Shown piece after piece: positions 45,074 to 52,986 of a stretch of 64,000 bases of DNA. Position 1 is the stretch's first letter; the number at the start of each line of letters is the position of its first letter. Position numbers and translations under genes: made by a program. Source of the DNA: JALOAT01 sp041685115 (GTDB lineage: Bacteria; Pseudomonadota; Gammaproteobacteria; Thiohalomonadales; Thiohalomonadaceae); NCBI GenBank assembly GCA_041685115.1, contig JAWLGK010000002.1:262599-326598 (forward strand), written 5' to 3'. The notes under the pieces were generated by a model. The model did no database searches and had not been told where the DNA came from. It worked only from the letters and a program-made list of their open reading frames with translations.

Positions 45074-45928
45074 CTAGCGATGCTCGTGTGCCGACACCCG
45101 CAGCAGCACGCGGTCGAGTAGGCGGTGTGAACACAGCCGCTTGAGCGTCGCGAACAAATAGGTGGGGAAGGTCACGTAATAGCGCGACCTGGGTCGTCCC
45201 GACTCCAGCGCATGCACGACCTTGGCGAGTACGGCCTCGGGCGGCAGGGTAAACGGTGCCGCCGGCCCCGGTTTTTGCAGGCGTTTCAGCGTGGCTTCGT
45301 AGCGTGGGCGGAACGGACTCGCCGCCATGTCGATGTGCGCATGCAGGCGAGCCAGGCTGTTGGCGCGGAAGCGGCTGACGATCGGGCCCGGTTCGATCAG
45401 GCTCACGTGGATGCCGGTGTCGGCCAGTTCCAAACGCAAGGTATCGGTGAGACCTTCCAGGGCGAACTTGCTGGCCACATAGGCGCCGCGAAACGGCAGG
45501 CCTACGAGGCCGAGTACCGAACTGTTTTGAATGATGCGGCCATGGCCCTGACGGCGCATTACCTTCAGCACTTCCACCGTGAGTTCGTGCGTACCGAGCA
45601 GGTTGGTTTCCAGTTGCGCACGCAAGACGTCTCGGCGCAGGTCTTCGACGGCGCCGGGCTGACCGTAGGCGGCGTTGTTGAACAGGGCATCGAGGGTGCC
45701 ACCCGTACGACGCAACACCTCGGCGAGGGTGCTGCGAATGGACGCGGAATCATCCAGATCGAGTGGCAGGCTCTCCAGACCGATTTCCGTCAGACGCGTC
45801 ACATCCTCGCGCTTGCGTGCCGTGGCGAATACGCGGTGGCCACGTGCCGCCAGGCCCTGCGCGACGCACAGGCCGATGCCGCTCGAACACCCGGTAATGA
45901 GAATGGTGCGGGGGCTGGGTGTGCCCAT
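45074..45928 (-). CDS. Classical short-chain dehydrogenase
   Basis: The 284-residue SDR has RTILITGCSSGIGLCVAQGL at the N-terminus, NNAAYGQPG, the catalytic Ser (IIQNSSVLGLVG) and Tyr-X3-Lys (AYVASKFALEGLTD). The C-terminal third (RYYVTFPTYLFATLKRLCSH) matches the subgroup of retinol/steroid-dehydrogenase-like SDRs (PRK05693-type). GGAGG five bases before ATG 45928 decides the start over a frame extending further upstream. Confidence 0.92.
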   Translation of the reverse strand: MGTPSPRTILITGCSSGIGLCVAQGLAARGHRVFATARKREDVTRLTEIGLESLPLDLDDSASIRSTLAEVLRRTGGTLDALFNNAAYGQPGAVEDLRRDVLRAQLETNLLGTHELTVEVLKVMRRQGHGRIIQNSSVLGLVGLPFRGAYVASKFALEGLTDTLRLELADTGIHVSLIEPGPIVSRFRANSLARLHAHIDMAASPFRPRYEATLKRLQKPGPAAPFTLPPEAVLAKVVHALESGRPRSRYYVTFPTYLFATLKRLCSHRLLDRVLLRVSAHEHR

Positions 45929-46065
45929 GGGATCCTCCTGGTGAATCGGGCGGATCATACGCGATTGCGCCGGTGAAACGGCCCTTGCCACGGAGGGATT
46001 CGGCCGGGGTCCATCGGGATGGATCCCGGCTTGCGCCGGAATGATGCGCTCTCGGTGCCGTGCAT

Positions 46066-46845
46066 TGTCACGTAGGCGCTGCGCGCCAACGTGACCTACG
46101 GACCCGGGCGTTGGGCATACTGTGAACGGCGGTAGGTCACGTTGCGAAGCTACGTGACATCTTCCGGCACTGTCACGTAGGCGCTGCGCGCCAACGTGAC
46201 CTACGGACCCGGGGGTTGGGCATACTGTGAACGGCCGTAGGTCACGTTGCGAAGCTACGTGACATCTTCCGGCACTGTCACGTAGGCGCTGCGCGCCAAC
46301 GTGACCTACGGACCCGGGCGTTGGGCATACTGTGAACGGCGGTAGGTCACGTTGCGAAGCTACGTGACATCTTCCGGCACTGTCACGTAGGCGCTGCGCG
46401 CCAACGTGACCTACGGACCCGGGGGTTGGGCATACTGTGAACGGCCGTAGGTCACGTTGCGAAGCTACGTGACATCTTCCGGCACTGTCACGTAGGCGCT
46501 GCGCGCCAACGTGACCTACGGACCCGGGCGTTGGGCATACTGTGAACGGCGGTAGGTCACGTTGCGAAGCTACGTGACATCTTCCGGCACTGTCACGTAG
46601 GCGCTGCGCGCCAACGTGACCTACGGATCCGGGGGTTGGGCATACGGTGAACGGCCGTAGGTCACGTTGCGAAGCTACGTGACGTGCTTCCGCTCGACAT
46701 GTCGTAGGCGCTGCGCGCCAACGTGACCTACGGACCCCGGGGCGTTGGGCATACTGTCAACGGCGGTAGGTCACGTTGCGAAGCTACGTGACATCTTCCG
46801 GTAGACATGTCACGTAGGCGCTGCGCGCCAACGTGACCTACGGAA
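46066..46845. repeat. Tandem array of paired palindromes (105-bp unit, 210-bp higher order)
   Basis: The gap 45929-46869 holds no gene. From 46066 a 105-bp unit starting TGTCACGTAGGCGCTGCGCG recurs at 46171, 46276, 46381, 46486 and 46591, then degenerate copies at 46700 and 46808. Each unit contains one palindrome (GTCACGTAGGC ... CAACGTGACCTACG) and a second in opposite orientation (GTAGGTCACGTTGCGAAGC then TACGTGAC). Units alternate between GGGCGTTGGG/GGCGGTAGG and GGGGGTTGGG/GGCCGTAGG, so the array is ABABAB. A separate GGATCCCGGCTTGCGCCGGA palindrome precedes it at 46021. Confidence 0.95.
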
Positions 46846-46869
46846 CTCCGAGTTGGACACGCTGTGAAT

Positions 46870-47541
46870 TCACGCCAGCAAGACTGCCACCAGTCCGGTG
46901 AGATAGATCCCGTCGAAGGTACCTGCGCCGCCGATGGAAGCGAGCGACGCCCCCAGGCGCCGGATGTCCTTCAACCGCAGCAGGTCGGCGCCGATGAGTA
47001 CGCCGAGCGTGCCACAGATGTAGGCGAGCGGTGCACTTTGGTCGGGACGCACCACGGTGGCAATGAGTGCGGCACTGAGCGGCGCGATGAGTACGGGCAT
47101 GCCGATGCCGAGCCCGGGCATGGGTCGGCTGAAGGTGTAACTGATGGCCGTCACGCCCGCGACGCTGACGGCCACTTCCCAGAGCGGCAGGGCGTGGTAA
47201 CCGAGCAGATAAGCGGAGAACAGCAGCGGCACCAACCCACCGCCCACGTTCAGGGCAATGATGGTGCGCCCCTCCTGTTGCCAGCGTGGCAGTTTCCATA
47301 ACAGGTCGAGGGGCGGTGGCAATGGACTCTGCTCGGGGAAGGTCTCGGTCTTGAGATGGAACAAAGGCAGGTTGAGGGTGCTGCCGACCAACGAGATCAT
47401 CAGCAACAGGATGGCCGAGGCCATGGACAGGCCCAGTTTGTCGAAGGCGATGCTGAGCAGACCAACCTGCACCAAGGTTAACAGGAGCGCCGCCGCGAGC
47501 AGCAGCAGGTACAGGTTGAAGGGGATGGGCGGGAGGCGCAT
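46870..47541 (-). CDS. DUF1614 integral membrane protein
   Basis: The 223-residue product has about seven hydrophobic helices and the pattern NLPLFHLKTE, ALNVGGGLVPLLFSAYLLG, and GIGMPVLIAPLSAALIATVV, typical of DUF1614 proteins of unknown function. The C-terminal segment ASIGGAGTFDGIYLTGLVAV is the family's most conserved part. ATG 47541 is preferred; the frame upstream lacks a ribosome site. It is last in the operon after the PRPP synthetase-like gene (59-bp gap). A transport or carrier role is possible but not shown. Confidence 0.8.
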   Translation of the reverse strand: MRLPPIPFNLYLLLLAAALLLTLVQVGLLSIAFDKLGLSMASAILLLMISLVGSTLNLPLFHLKTETFPEQSPLPPPLDLLWKLPRWQQEGRTIIALNVGGGLVPLLFSAYLLGYHALPLWEVAVSVAGVTAISYTFSRPMPGLGIGMPVLIAPLSAALIATVVRPDQSAPLAYICGTLGVLIGADLLRLKDIRRLGASLASIGGAGTFDGIYLTGLVAVLLA

Positions 47542-47600
47542 GGGGCTAGTGTAGAGCGTTGCTCCTGACAGCACATTCCGCACCCGTCAGGGTACGCGGG

Positions 47601-48482
47601 TCAGTCGATGGCCTTCACCGCGTCGGCAAGCACCTCCGTCAAAGATACCGCGTTGCTGGCATGGGTAATGCTGTCGCTGCTCCACACGTGCTCGATGCCA
47701 ACCGCGTGCATCAGGCGTTCCGCCTCGTCGTCGTGAAGCGCATGGGTGACGAGACTCTGGATGGGGCCGGCGCCCTGGGCCTTCAGGATCTCCGCGATTC
47801 CGATCATGGTCCGTCCCGTGCTCGCCATGTCGTCCACCAGCACCACTTCGAGGCCGCGGTACGAACCCTCGGGCATACGGATACGTACCTCGCGATCACC
47901 GAGGCGTTCCTTGTGCGCAATGGCATAGTCGAGCCCGGCGTAGCGCGCCAAGGCGTGCACCCACTGCTCGGATTCGCTATCGGGTCCGACCAGTAACGGC
48001 CGCCCACCGCGCGCACGCAGAAAATCGCCCATGGCCGCCGCGCAGGACAGCGAACGGGCGTGGATGCCCGGCATGATCTCGGCGAGGTCATGGATGCGGT
48101 GCAGATGTGGATCGACCGTGATCAGCGCATTGAACACGCCCGCCAGGAAACCGCCGATGATGCGCTGGCTGACCGCCTCACCCGGATTGAACGCGATGTC
48201 CTGGCGCATATAGCACAGATACGGCGCCACCAGGGTGATGCGTCGCGCGCCGAGTTCGCGGGCGGTTTGCGCCGCCAGCAACAATTCCACCAGCTTGGCG
48301 TTGGGATGGTCGAGGCTGCGGCAAAGGATCACGTGTTCCGGCATGACGGCGGGTAGTGTGACGCGGCTCTCGCCATCGGGAAAACGGTGCACGTCGATGA
48401 GTGAAAACGGGCTGCCCAGCGCCTGTGCCAGTCGGCGCCCCTGGGCGTCGTAGTCGGAAAAACCAAGGATGATCGATTCCAT
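47601..48482 (-). CDS. Ribose-phosphate diphosphokinase (PRPP synthetase) paralogue
   Basis: The 293-residue protein of the PRPP synthetase family is shorter than canonical Prs (about 315). The PRPP-binding loop is VVLVDDMASTGRTMIG (about 212-227), the flexible-loop Lys-X-Arg is AHKERLG, and the ATP region is CYMRQDIAFNPGEAVSQRII, where housekeeping Prs has RQDRK...REPI. It is thus a divergent type that occurs beside thymidine/AMP phosphorylase genes. It follows that gene by 17 bp. The natural donor and acceptor may be ATP and ribose-5-phosphate, but this is not certain. Confidence 0.87.
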   Translation of the reverse strand: MESIILGFSDYDAQGRRLAQALGSPFSLIDVHRFPDGESRVTLPAVMPEHVILCRSLDHPNAKLVELLLAAQTARELGARRITLVAPYLCYMRQDIAFNPGEAVSQRIIGGFLAGVFNALITVDPHLHRIHDLAEIMPGIHARSLSCAAAMGDFLRARGGRPLLVGPDSESEQWVHALARYAGLDYAIAHKERLGDREVRIRMPEGSYRGLEVVLVDDMASTGRTMIGIAEILKAQGAGPIQSLVTHALHDDEAERLMHAVGIEHVWSSDSITHASNAVSLTEVLADAVKAID

Positions 48483-48499
48483 GCCTGTCTGCGTCGTCC

Positions 48500-50044
48500 T
48501 CAAAATTCCAGGTACGTCTTCGTGACCTGGGTCGGCTCCCCGATAGTGTAGCCAGACTGATGTTCGCTATAGGTTTTGGCGAAGTGGTAGTCGGAACGGT
48601 ACTCCGCATGCACGCGATACATTGGTTCGCCTGCGTGCACGGTATCGCCCAGTTTCTTCAGCAGGTCCACTCCGGCGCCCTTGTCCATGGGCGCACCGGC
48701 GAGGCGGGCGATCTTGCCAATATGGAAGTTGTCGACCACCGTCACCACGCCGTCACGGTCCGCACAGACCTCGAATTGCAGTCGGCCCGGCGTGAACTTC
48801 TCGGTCTGCGCGCCCTGTGCGGCGATGATGGCCTCCATTTTCTCCAGCGCTCGACCTGAGTCGAGGATGTCGCGCGCGATGGAATAGCCGTAGCCGCCGC
48901 GCACGTCCGGATCGAATTCCAGGATGCGGCCCGCCAGGCGCAGCGCCTTCTGGCGCAGGTCCTGGGGCGCCTGCGGGTCATTGCGCAGCACCTGCATCAC
49001 GTCGCGCGTCTCCAGCACCGGGCCGATGCCGCGCCCCACCGGTTGTGCGCCGTCGGTGATGATCACTTCCAGGTGGATGCCCATGCGGTCGCCGGTGAAT
49101 TCGAACAGCTTGCGCAGTTGCAAGGCCTCGCGCATGTGGCGCACCTTGGCGGTGGGACCGACGGGGATATCGAGCAGCAGGTGCGTGGAGCCGGCGGCGA
49201 GTTTTTTCGACAGGATGGACGCGATCATCTGGCCCTGGGAATCGATGCCGAGCGGCCGTTCCACGGAGATGAGGATGTCGTCGGCCGGGGCGAGCCGCGC
49301 CGTACCGCCCCAGGCCAGGCAGGCGCGCTCCTTGCGGACCAGCTCGCGCAACCGACGCGGCGTCAGCTCCACCTTGGCCAGCACCTCCATGGTGTCGGCG
49401 GTGCCCGAGGGCGAGGTGATGGCGCGGCTGGAGGTCTTGGGCATCATCATGCCGTGCGCCGCCACGATGGGCACGATGAGCATGGTGGTGCGGTTGCCCG
49501 GGATGCCGCCGATGCAGTGCTTGTCCACCACCAGCGGCTCATGCCAGTCCAGGCGTTCGCCCGACTCCAGCATGGCGCGGGTCAGATGCAGGATTTCCTC
49601 GCGGTCGAGATTGTTCTGCCCCGAGGCCACCAGGAAGGCCGCCATTTCCATTTTCGAATAGCGGTTGTTGATGACGTCCTGGGTAATGGCGCGGAAGTCC
49701 GCCAGCCGCAGCCGCTCCCCGGCAATCTTGCGCCTAACCGCATCCATGGACGCGGGCGCCTCCGCCTGGGAGACGCTCACCGCCTCGCCCGGAGCCAACC
49801 CGAGTTGATCGAAGGCCTGCTCCGACAGGCCCAGTTCATCGGCGGCGACGATGTGCTCGTCGTCTACCACGTTCAGTACCGCATAGATGCGCTTGCCGTT
49901 GGCCTTCACCTCGATCTTGGTGAGCGCCTGAAAACCCTCGGCGCGGTAGAACACGCACTCGCGGTGCATGTAGGCCACGTTTTCGCGGTAAGTATCGATG
50001 CCGACGCGGCGGAGGCGGAGGGTGTCTGGGGATTTTGAGCGCAT
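48500..50044 (-). CDS. Thymidine/AMP phosphorylase of the long (archaeal-type) family
   Basis: The 514-residue protein belongs to the long thymidine phosphorylase-like family (AMP phosphorylase type), with an N-terminal extension of about 85 residues (VLNVVDDEHIVAADELGLSE) absent from E. coli DeoA. Phosphate-binding and catalytic motifs are DKHCIGGIPGNRTT (about 173-186) and TSSRAITSPSGTADTMEVLA (about 203-222). AMP phosphorylases make ribose-1,5-bisphosphate plus adenine; thymidine phosphorylases make deoxyribose-1-phosphate. It heads a three-gene operon with the Prs-like and DUF1614 genes. Confidence 0.88.
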   Translation of the reverse strand: MRSKSPDTLRLRRVGIDTYRENVAYMHRECVFYRAEGFQALTKIEVKANGKRIYAVLNVVDDEHIVAADELGLSEQAFDQLGLAPGEAVSVSQAEAPASMDAVRRKIAGERLRLADFRAITQDVINNRYSKMEMAAFLVASGQNNLDREEILHLTRAMLESGERLDWHEPLVVDKHCIGGIPGNRTTMLIVPIVAAHGMMMPKTSSRAITSPSGTADTMEVLAKVELTPRRLRELVRKERACLAWGGTARLAPADDILISVERPLGIDSQGQMIASILSKKLAAGSTHLLLDIPVGPTAKVRHMREALQLRKLFEFTGDRMGIHLEVIITDGAQPVGRGIGPVLETRDVMQVLRNDPQAPQDLRQKALRLAGRILEFDPDVRGGYGYSIARDILDSGRALEKMEAIIAAQGAQTEKFTPGRLQFEVCADRDGVVTVVDNFHIGKIARLAGAPMDKGAGVDLLKKLGDTVHAGEPMYRVHAEYRSDYHFAKTYSEHQSGYTIGEPTQVTKTYLEF

Positions 50045-50350
50045 CGGCGTTATTTACCACGTAAAGAAGGCTATCAGCCACCCGACGGTTCACAGCCAAA
50101 GTCGTCACGCCGAATCCGCTTTGTCTGAGCTACTGGAATGGAGGGTTGTGAACCCCATCACAAAATGCTCCAGCTTGAGGGGGCTCGCATGACCAATTTG
50201 CGGGGTCATGTTTCCCATAAGCCGCAAATTTGGGACTTATCAGATGGTTGCATGCCTAACCTCGACAAGACTATCATCCCGGGGAATTGGGTCCTGAGTA
50301 TCATCGAACGGTGCTCTCATGGAAACACAACCAACAACAGGGAAGCGAAC
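50045..50350. other. 306-bp divergent promoter region
   Basis: The region separates the phosphorylase (leftward) from the Ig-like lipoprotein (rightward). It is visibly less GC-rich than the surroundings. An inverted repeat CAATTTGCGG (50195-50204) with CCGCAAATTTG (50222-50232) could form a hairpin or an operator. A reading frame runs in from upstream at 50138 into the lipoprotein gene but has no ribosome site or signal peptide at its start, so it is treated as non-coding. Confidence 0.5.
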
Positions 50351-52084
50351 ATGAAGCCCTATATCTCCGTTCTCGTTGCCGTGCTTGCTGTCGGGCTTCT
50401 CTCCGGTTGTGAACGAGAAGAAGACGCCTTTGGTGGAAAGGCTCCGACTAGCCCCTCGACTCCAACCAATCCAACAGATCCCACGAATCCTGAAAATCCC
50501 TCAGATCCGGCTGGGACGGTACGTCTCGGACGAGGGACGGGCAGCAGTTTCGTTGCCGGTGAACTCGAGCTAGCCTTGTCTAGCTTGTCTGCTGGTGGCC
50601 AGACCGGCGTGACGGCAACCCTGGTTGACAGCTCTGGTTCCCTTTATACATCTCCATCGGTGAGTGTTTCGTTTAGCTCCCAGTGCACTGGCCAATCATT
50701 GGCAACCCTTACCTCGCCGGTTCAGTCTACGGACGGGTATACAATCACCACATACAAGGCGACTGGTTGCGAAGGCGTCGACGTAATCACCGCGCGCGCA
50801 ACCGTGAACGGAACTCTGCTTGAGGCCACGGGATCGGTCACAGTCCAGCCAGCCGCGGTGGGGACGCTTGAATTTGTATCGGCAACCCCCACCAACATCG
50901 GTCTCAAAGGCACGGGTTTGAATGAACAGTCGGTCGTACGATTTCAGATAAAAGATAAGAATGGAAATCCGGTCGGGAACAAGCAGATCGACTTCAGCCT
51001 TGAAACCACGGTAGGTGGCATCACGCTGGACCCGGTGAGCGCTATCAGCACCGCCGATGGCTATGTCGAGACGACCGTTAGTTCAGGTACTGTTCCCACG
51101 ACCGTAAAGGTCAAGGCCGTCTATGCCACGAATCCAAGCATCGCAACCATGTCGGACGGCTTGGTGGTGTCCACGGGGATCGCTGATGAAGACAGTTTTA
51201 CGCTAAGCCTGAGTACCTTCAATCCCGAAGGTTGGGATCATGCGGGTGTCGAGGTGACGGTGACTGCTTTCGCCGCGGACCGGTTCAACAATCCGGTGCC
51301 TGACGGTACAGCGATTTATTTCACCACGGAGGGTGGTGCAATCGGTCCTTCCTGCAACACTGTGGACGGCAAGTGCGAGGTAATCTGGAGAAGCCAGAAC
51401 CCCCGTCCCGCGTGGCTTGGATTGCCCGATCCCAAGGCTTCTGACTCGCCCCTTGGCATTTCGTTTCCAGGCGGTGGCCGCGCGACCATACGTGCACACA
51501 TGATCGGCGAGGAGAGTTTCATCGACCGCGATGGTGACGGTCTTTTCGGCGATGGTGATGACTTCACCGACAGGCCAGAACCATTTCGAGATGATAACGA
51601 AAACGGTATTCGCGATGCGGACGAACCGATCGCGGACTTCAACGAAAACGGTACCTATGACGGTGTCGACGGGAAATACAATGGGCTACTCTGCAAACAC
51701 TCCAGTCTGTGTAGTCCAAAAAACACCACATATGTGTATAAGAATGCCGTCATCGTGATGTCGACATCCTTCGCCTGGATCGAGGTCGATCCGCCAGTGA
51801 TCAATTTCCAGGTAGAGCAAACCCAGTCTGTGACTATTCGCGTATGGGACCAGAATGGGAACCTGATGCCAGCAGGTACCACGGTTGCGGTTTCCACGGA
51901 TGCCGGCTCAGTGAGCGGCAAGAGTTCTTTTACCGTTCCAAATTCGTCGGCATTGGGGCCAAGCGTGTTTGCTGTATCCCTCAAAGGCAAGGCAGATCCA
52001 GAGAACGGTATACTGGACGTTCTGGTGACATCGCCTAAGGGCGACGAGACTGTACTCAAGACGCCCGTCCAAATCGTACCCTGA
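50351..52084 (+). CDS. Ig-like (Big_1/intimin-type) surface lipoprotein
   Basis: The 577-residue product starts MKPYISVLVAVLAVGLLSGC with lipobox LLSGC (Cys20), then a Pro/Thr/Asn spacer (SPSTPTNPTDPTNPENPSDP). It continues with repeated beta-sandwich domains of the bacterial Ig-like/invasin type, for example FQIKDKNGNPVGNKQIDFSL and AFAADRFNNPVPDGTAIYFT. Around residues 395-440 stand Asp/Asn-rich loops (DRDGDGLFGDGDDF, DDNENGIRDADEP, DFNENGTYDGVDG) that resemble calcium-binding repeats. Composition is lower in GC than neighbours, suggesting transfer. GGGAAG at 50340-50345 supports the start. Confidence 0.85.
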   Translation: MKPYISVLVAVLAVGLLSGCEREEDAFGGKAPTSPSTPTNPTDPTNPENPSDPAGTVRLGRGTGSSFVAGELELALSSLSAGGQTGVTATLVDSSGSLYTSPSVSVSFSSQCTGQSLATLTSPVQSTDGYTITTYKATGCEGVDVITARATVNGTLLEATGSVTVQPAAVGTLEFVSATPTNIGLKGTGLNEQSVVRFQIKDKNGNPVGNKQIDFSLETTVGGITLDPVSAISTADGYVETTVSSGTVPTTVKVKAVYATNPSIATMSDGLVVSTGIADEDSFTLSLSTFNPEGWDHAGVEVTVTAFAADRFNNPVPDGTAIYFTTEGGAIGPSCNTVDGKCEVIWRSQNPRPAWLGLPDPKASDSPLGISFPGGGRATIRAHMIGEESFIDRDGDGLFGDGDDFTDRPEPFRDDNENGIRDADEPIADFNENGTYDGVDGKYNGLLCKHSSLCSPKNTTYVYKNAVIVMSTSFAWIEVDPPVINFQVEQTQSVTIRVWDQNGNLMPAGTTVAVSTDAGSVSGKSSFTVPNSSALGPSVFAVSLKGKADPENGILDVLVTSPKGDETVLKTPVQIVP

Positions 52085-52140
52085 CTACCATTACGCGCCA
52101 GCCTCGCCACGCAGCGCAATCTCATTGCGTCGAATTGATC

Positions 52141-52166
52141 GGCCCCGGCAACAAACCGGGGCCTTT
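52141..52166 (+). terminator. Rho-independent terminator
   Basis: GGCCCCGG (52141-52148), loop CAACAAA, CCGGGGCC (52156-52163) and a short TTT tract form a perfect 8-bp stem, 56 bases after the lipoprotein stop. It terminates that transcript. Confidence 0.85.
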
Positions 52167-52202
52167 GTCATCAGTGGTGTGACTCTTGTGCCTGTGTGTC
52201 GT

Positions 52203-52300
52203 TCATCCTGCAACCATCAACCGTTCCAGGATTTCGACCAACACCCTTGGCTCAATGACGCATTCATCCCATTCGGGCTCGTAGCACCTACACAGCCGTT
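52203..52300 (-). pseudogene. Decayed 3' fragment of a uracil-DNA-glycosylase-like gene
   Basis: The stretch 52203-52300 (reverse strand) aligns base by base over about 75 positions with the 3' end of the intact mug gene (52398-52480), for example AACGCAACCAACACCTTCGC on the plus strand there against ATTTCGACCAACACCCTTGG here. Read in frame it gives VGATSPNGMNASLSQ, close to the PSPSGANAYYQ tail motif of Mug/UDG proteins, then shifts frame to RVLVEILERLMVAG and a stop. It is probably the remnant of a related glycosylase or of a duplicated mug end. The gap 52085-52397 holds otherwise only the terminator. Confidence 0.5.
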
Positions 52301-52397
52301 TTTTTTTTCGATTCGTTCGGGCAGGCCCATGGTGCAGCCGATTAAGTCGGCGGCTCTAAAGGCGTGAACTTTGTGTCGTGGCTCCTTGGGCGGATGC

Positions 52398-52982
52398 TTA
52401 TGTCGCAGCCTTCAACTGTCCCAAGAACGCAACCAACACCTTCGCTTGGTAGTACGCATTCGCCCCACTCGGACTCGGCATTACCCACACCGCCGCTTCG
52501 CCGATTTGCTTGGCCTGTACTCCCAGTACGGCATCACGCTGTTTGAATGCGATCCGATAGGCGCCCAGACCGAGGACGGCCACTGAGCAGGGACGGTATT
52601 TCGCAACCTTTCGCTTCAGGCCCTCGGCGCCGGCCTGCAGTTCTTCACGGGTGAGTTCTGCGGCGCCTGCCGTGGCCCGCGCCACCAGGTTGGTAAGCCC
52701 CAGCCCCAGGTCGAGCAGTTTCTCCTCCTCGTAGGGCGAATACAGCCGCGGGGTGAAGCCGGCCTGGTGCAGCGCCGGCCAGAAGCGGTTGCCGGGGCGG
52801 GCGAAGTGGTGGCCCACGGCGGCGGTGTAGAGACCGGGGTTGATGCCGCAGAACAGCACTTTCAGGTCGGGCGCGATGAGGTCGGGGAGGGTCTTGCCGC
52901 GCGCGGCGAGCTGGTCTTCCCGGGTGGGGCGGATGCGTCCCTCGTGCAGTGCCCTGGCGCGGCTGTCCTTTGCGCGCGCCAT
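52398..52982 (-). CDS. mug: G/U mismatch-specific uracil-DNA glycosylase
   Basis: Mug/TDG-type glycosylase removes uracil or ethenocytosine from mismatches in double-stranded DNA. The 194-residue product has the active-site segment LKVLFCGINPGLYTAAVGHH (GINPG, with Asn as catalytic residue), FARPGNRFWPALHQAGFTP, and the C-terminal WVMPSPSGANAYYQ. ATG 52982 (MARAKDSRARALHEG) is taken. It is downstream of the ABC exporter gene, 4 bp after it, so the two are likely cotranscribed. Confidence 0.92.
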   Translation of the reverse strand: MARAKDSRARALHEGRIRPTREDQLAARGKTLPDLIAPDLKVLFCGINPGLYTAAVGHHFARPGNRFWPALHQAGFTPRLYSPYEEEKLLDLGLGLTNLVARATAGAAELTREELQAGAEGLKRKVAKYRPCSVAVLGLGAYRIAFKQRDAVLGVQAKQIGEAAVWVMPSPSGANAYYQAKVLVAFLGQLKAAT

Positions 52983-52986
52983 GGGT

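Noticed and set aside
46066..46845. CRISPR array
   Set aside because: Period is 105 bp with the entire unit conserved; there are no unique spacers and no cas genes nearby.
50138..50350. Extension of the Ig-like lipoprotein to an upstream ATG
   Set aside because: It would bury the signal peptide and lipobox 71 residues inside the protein; ATG 50351 has a ribosome site and a proper signal sequence.
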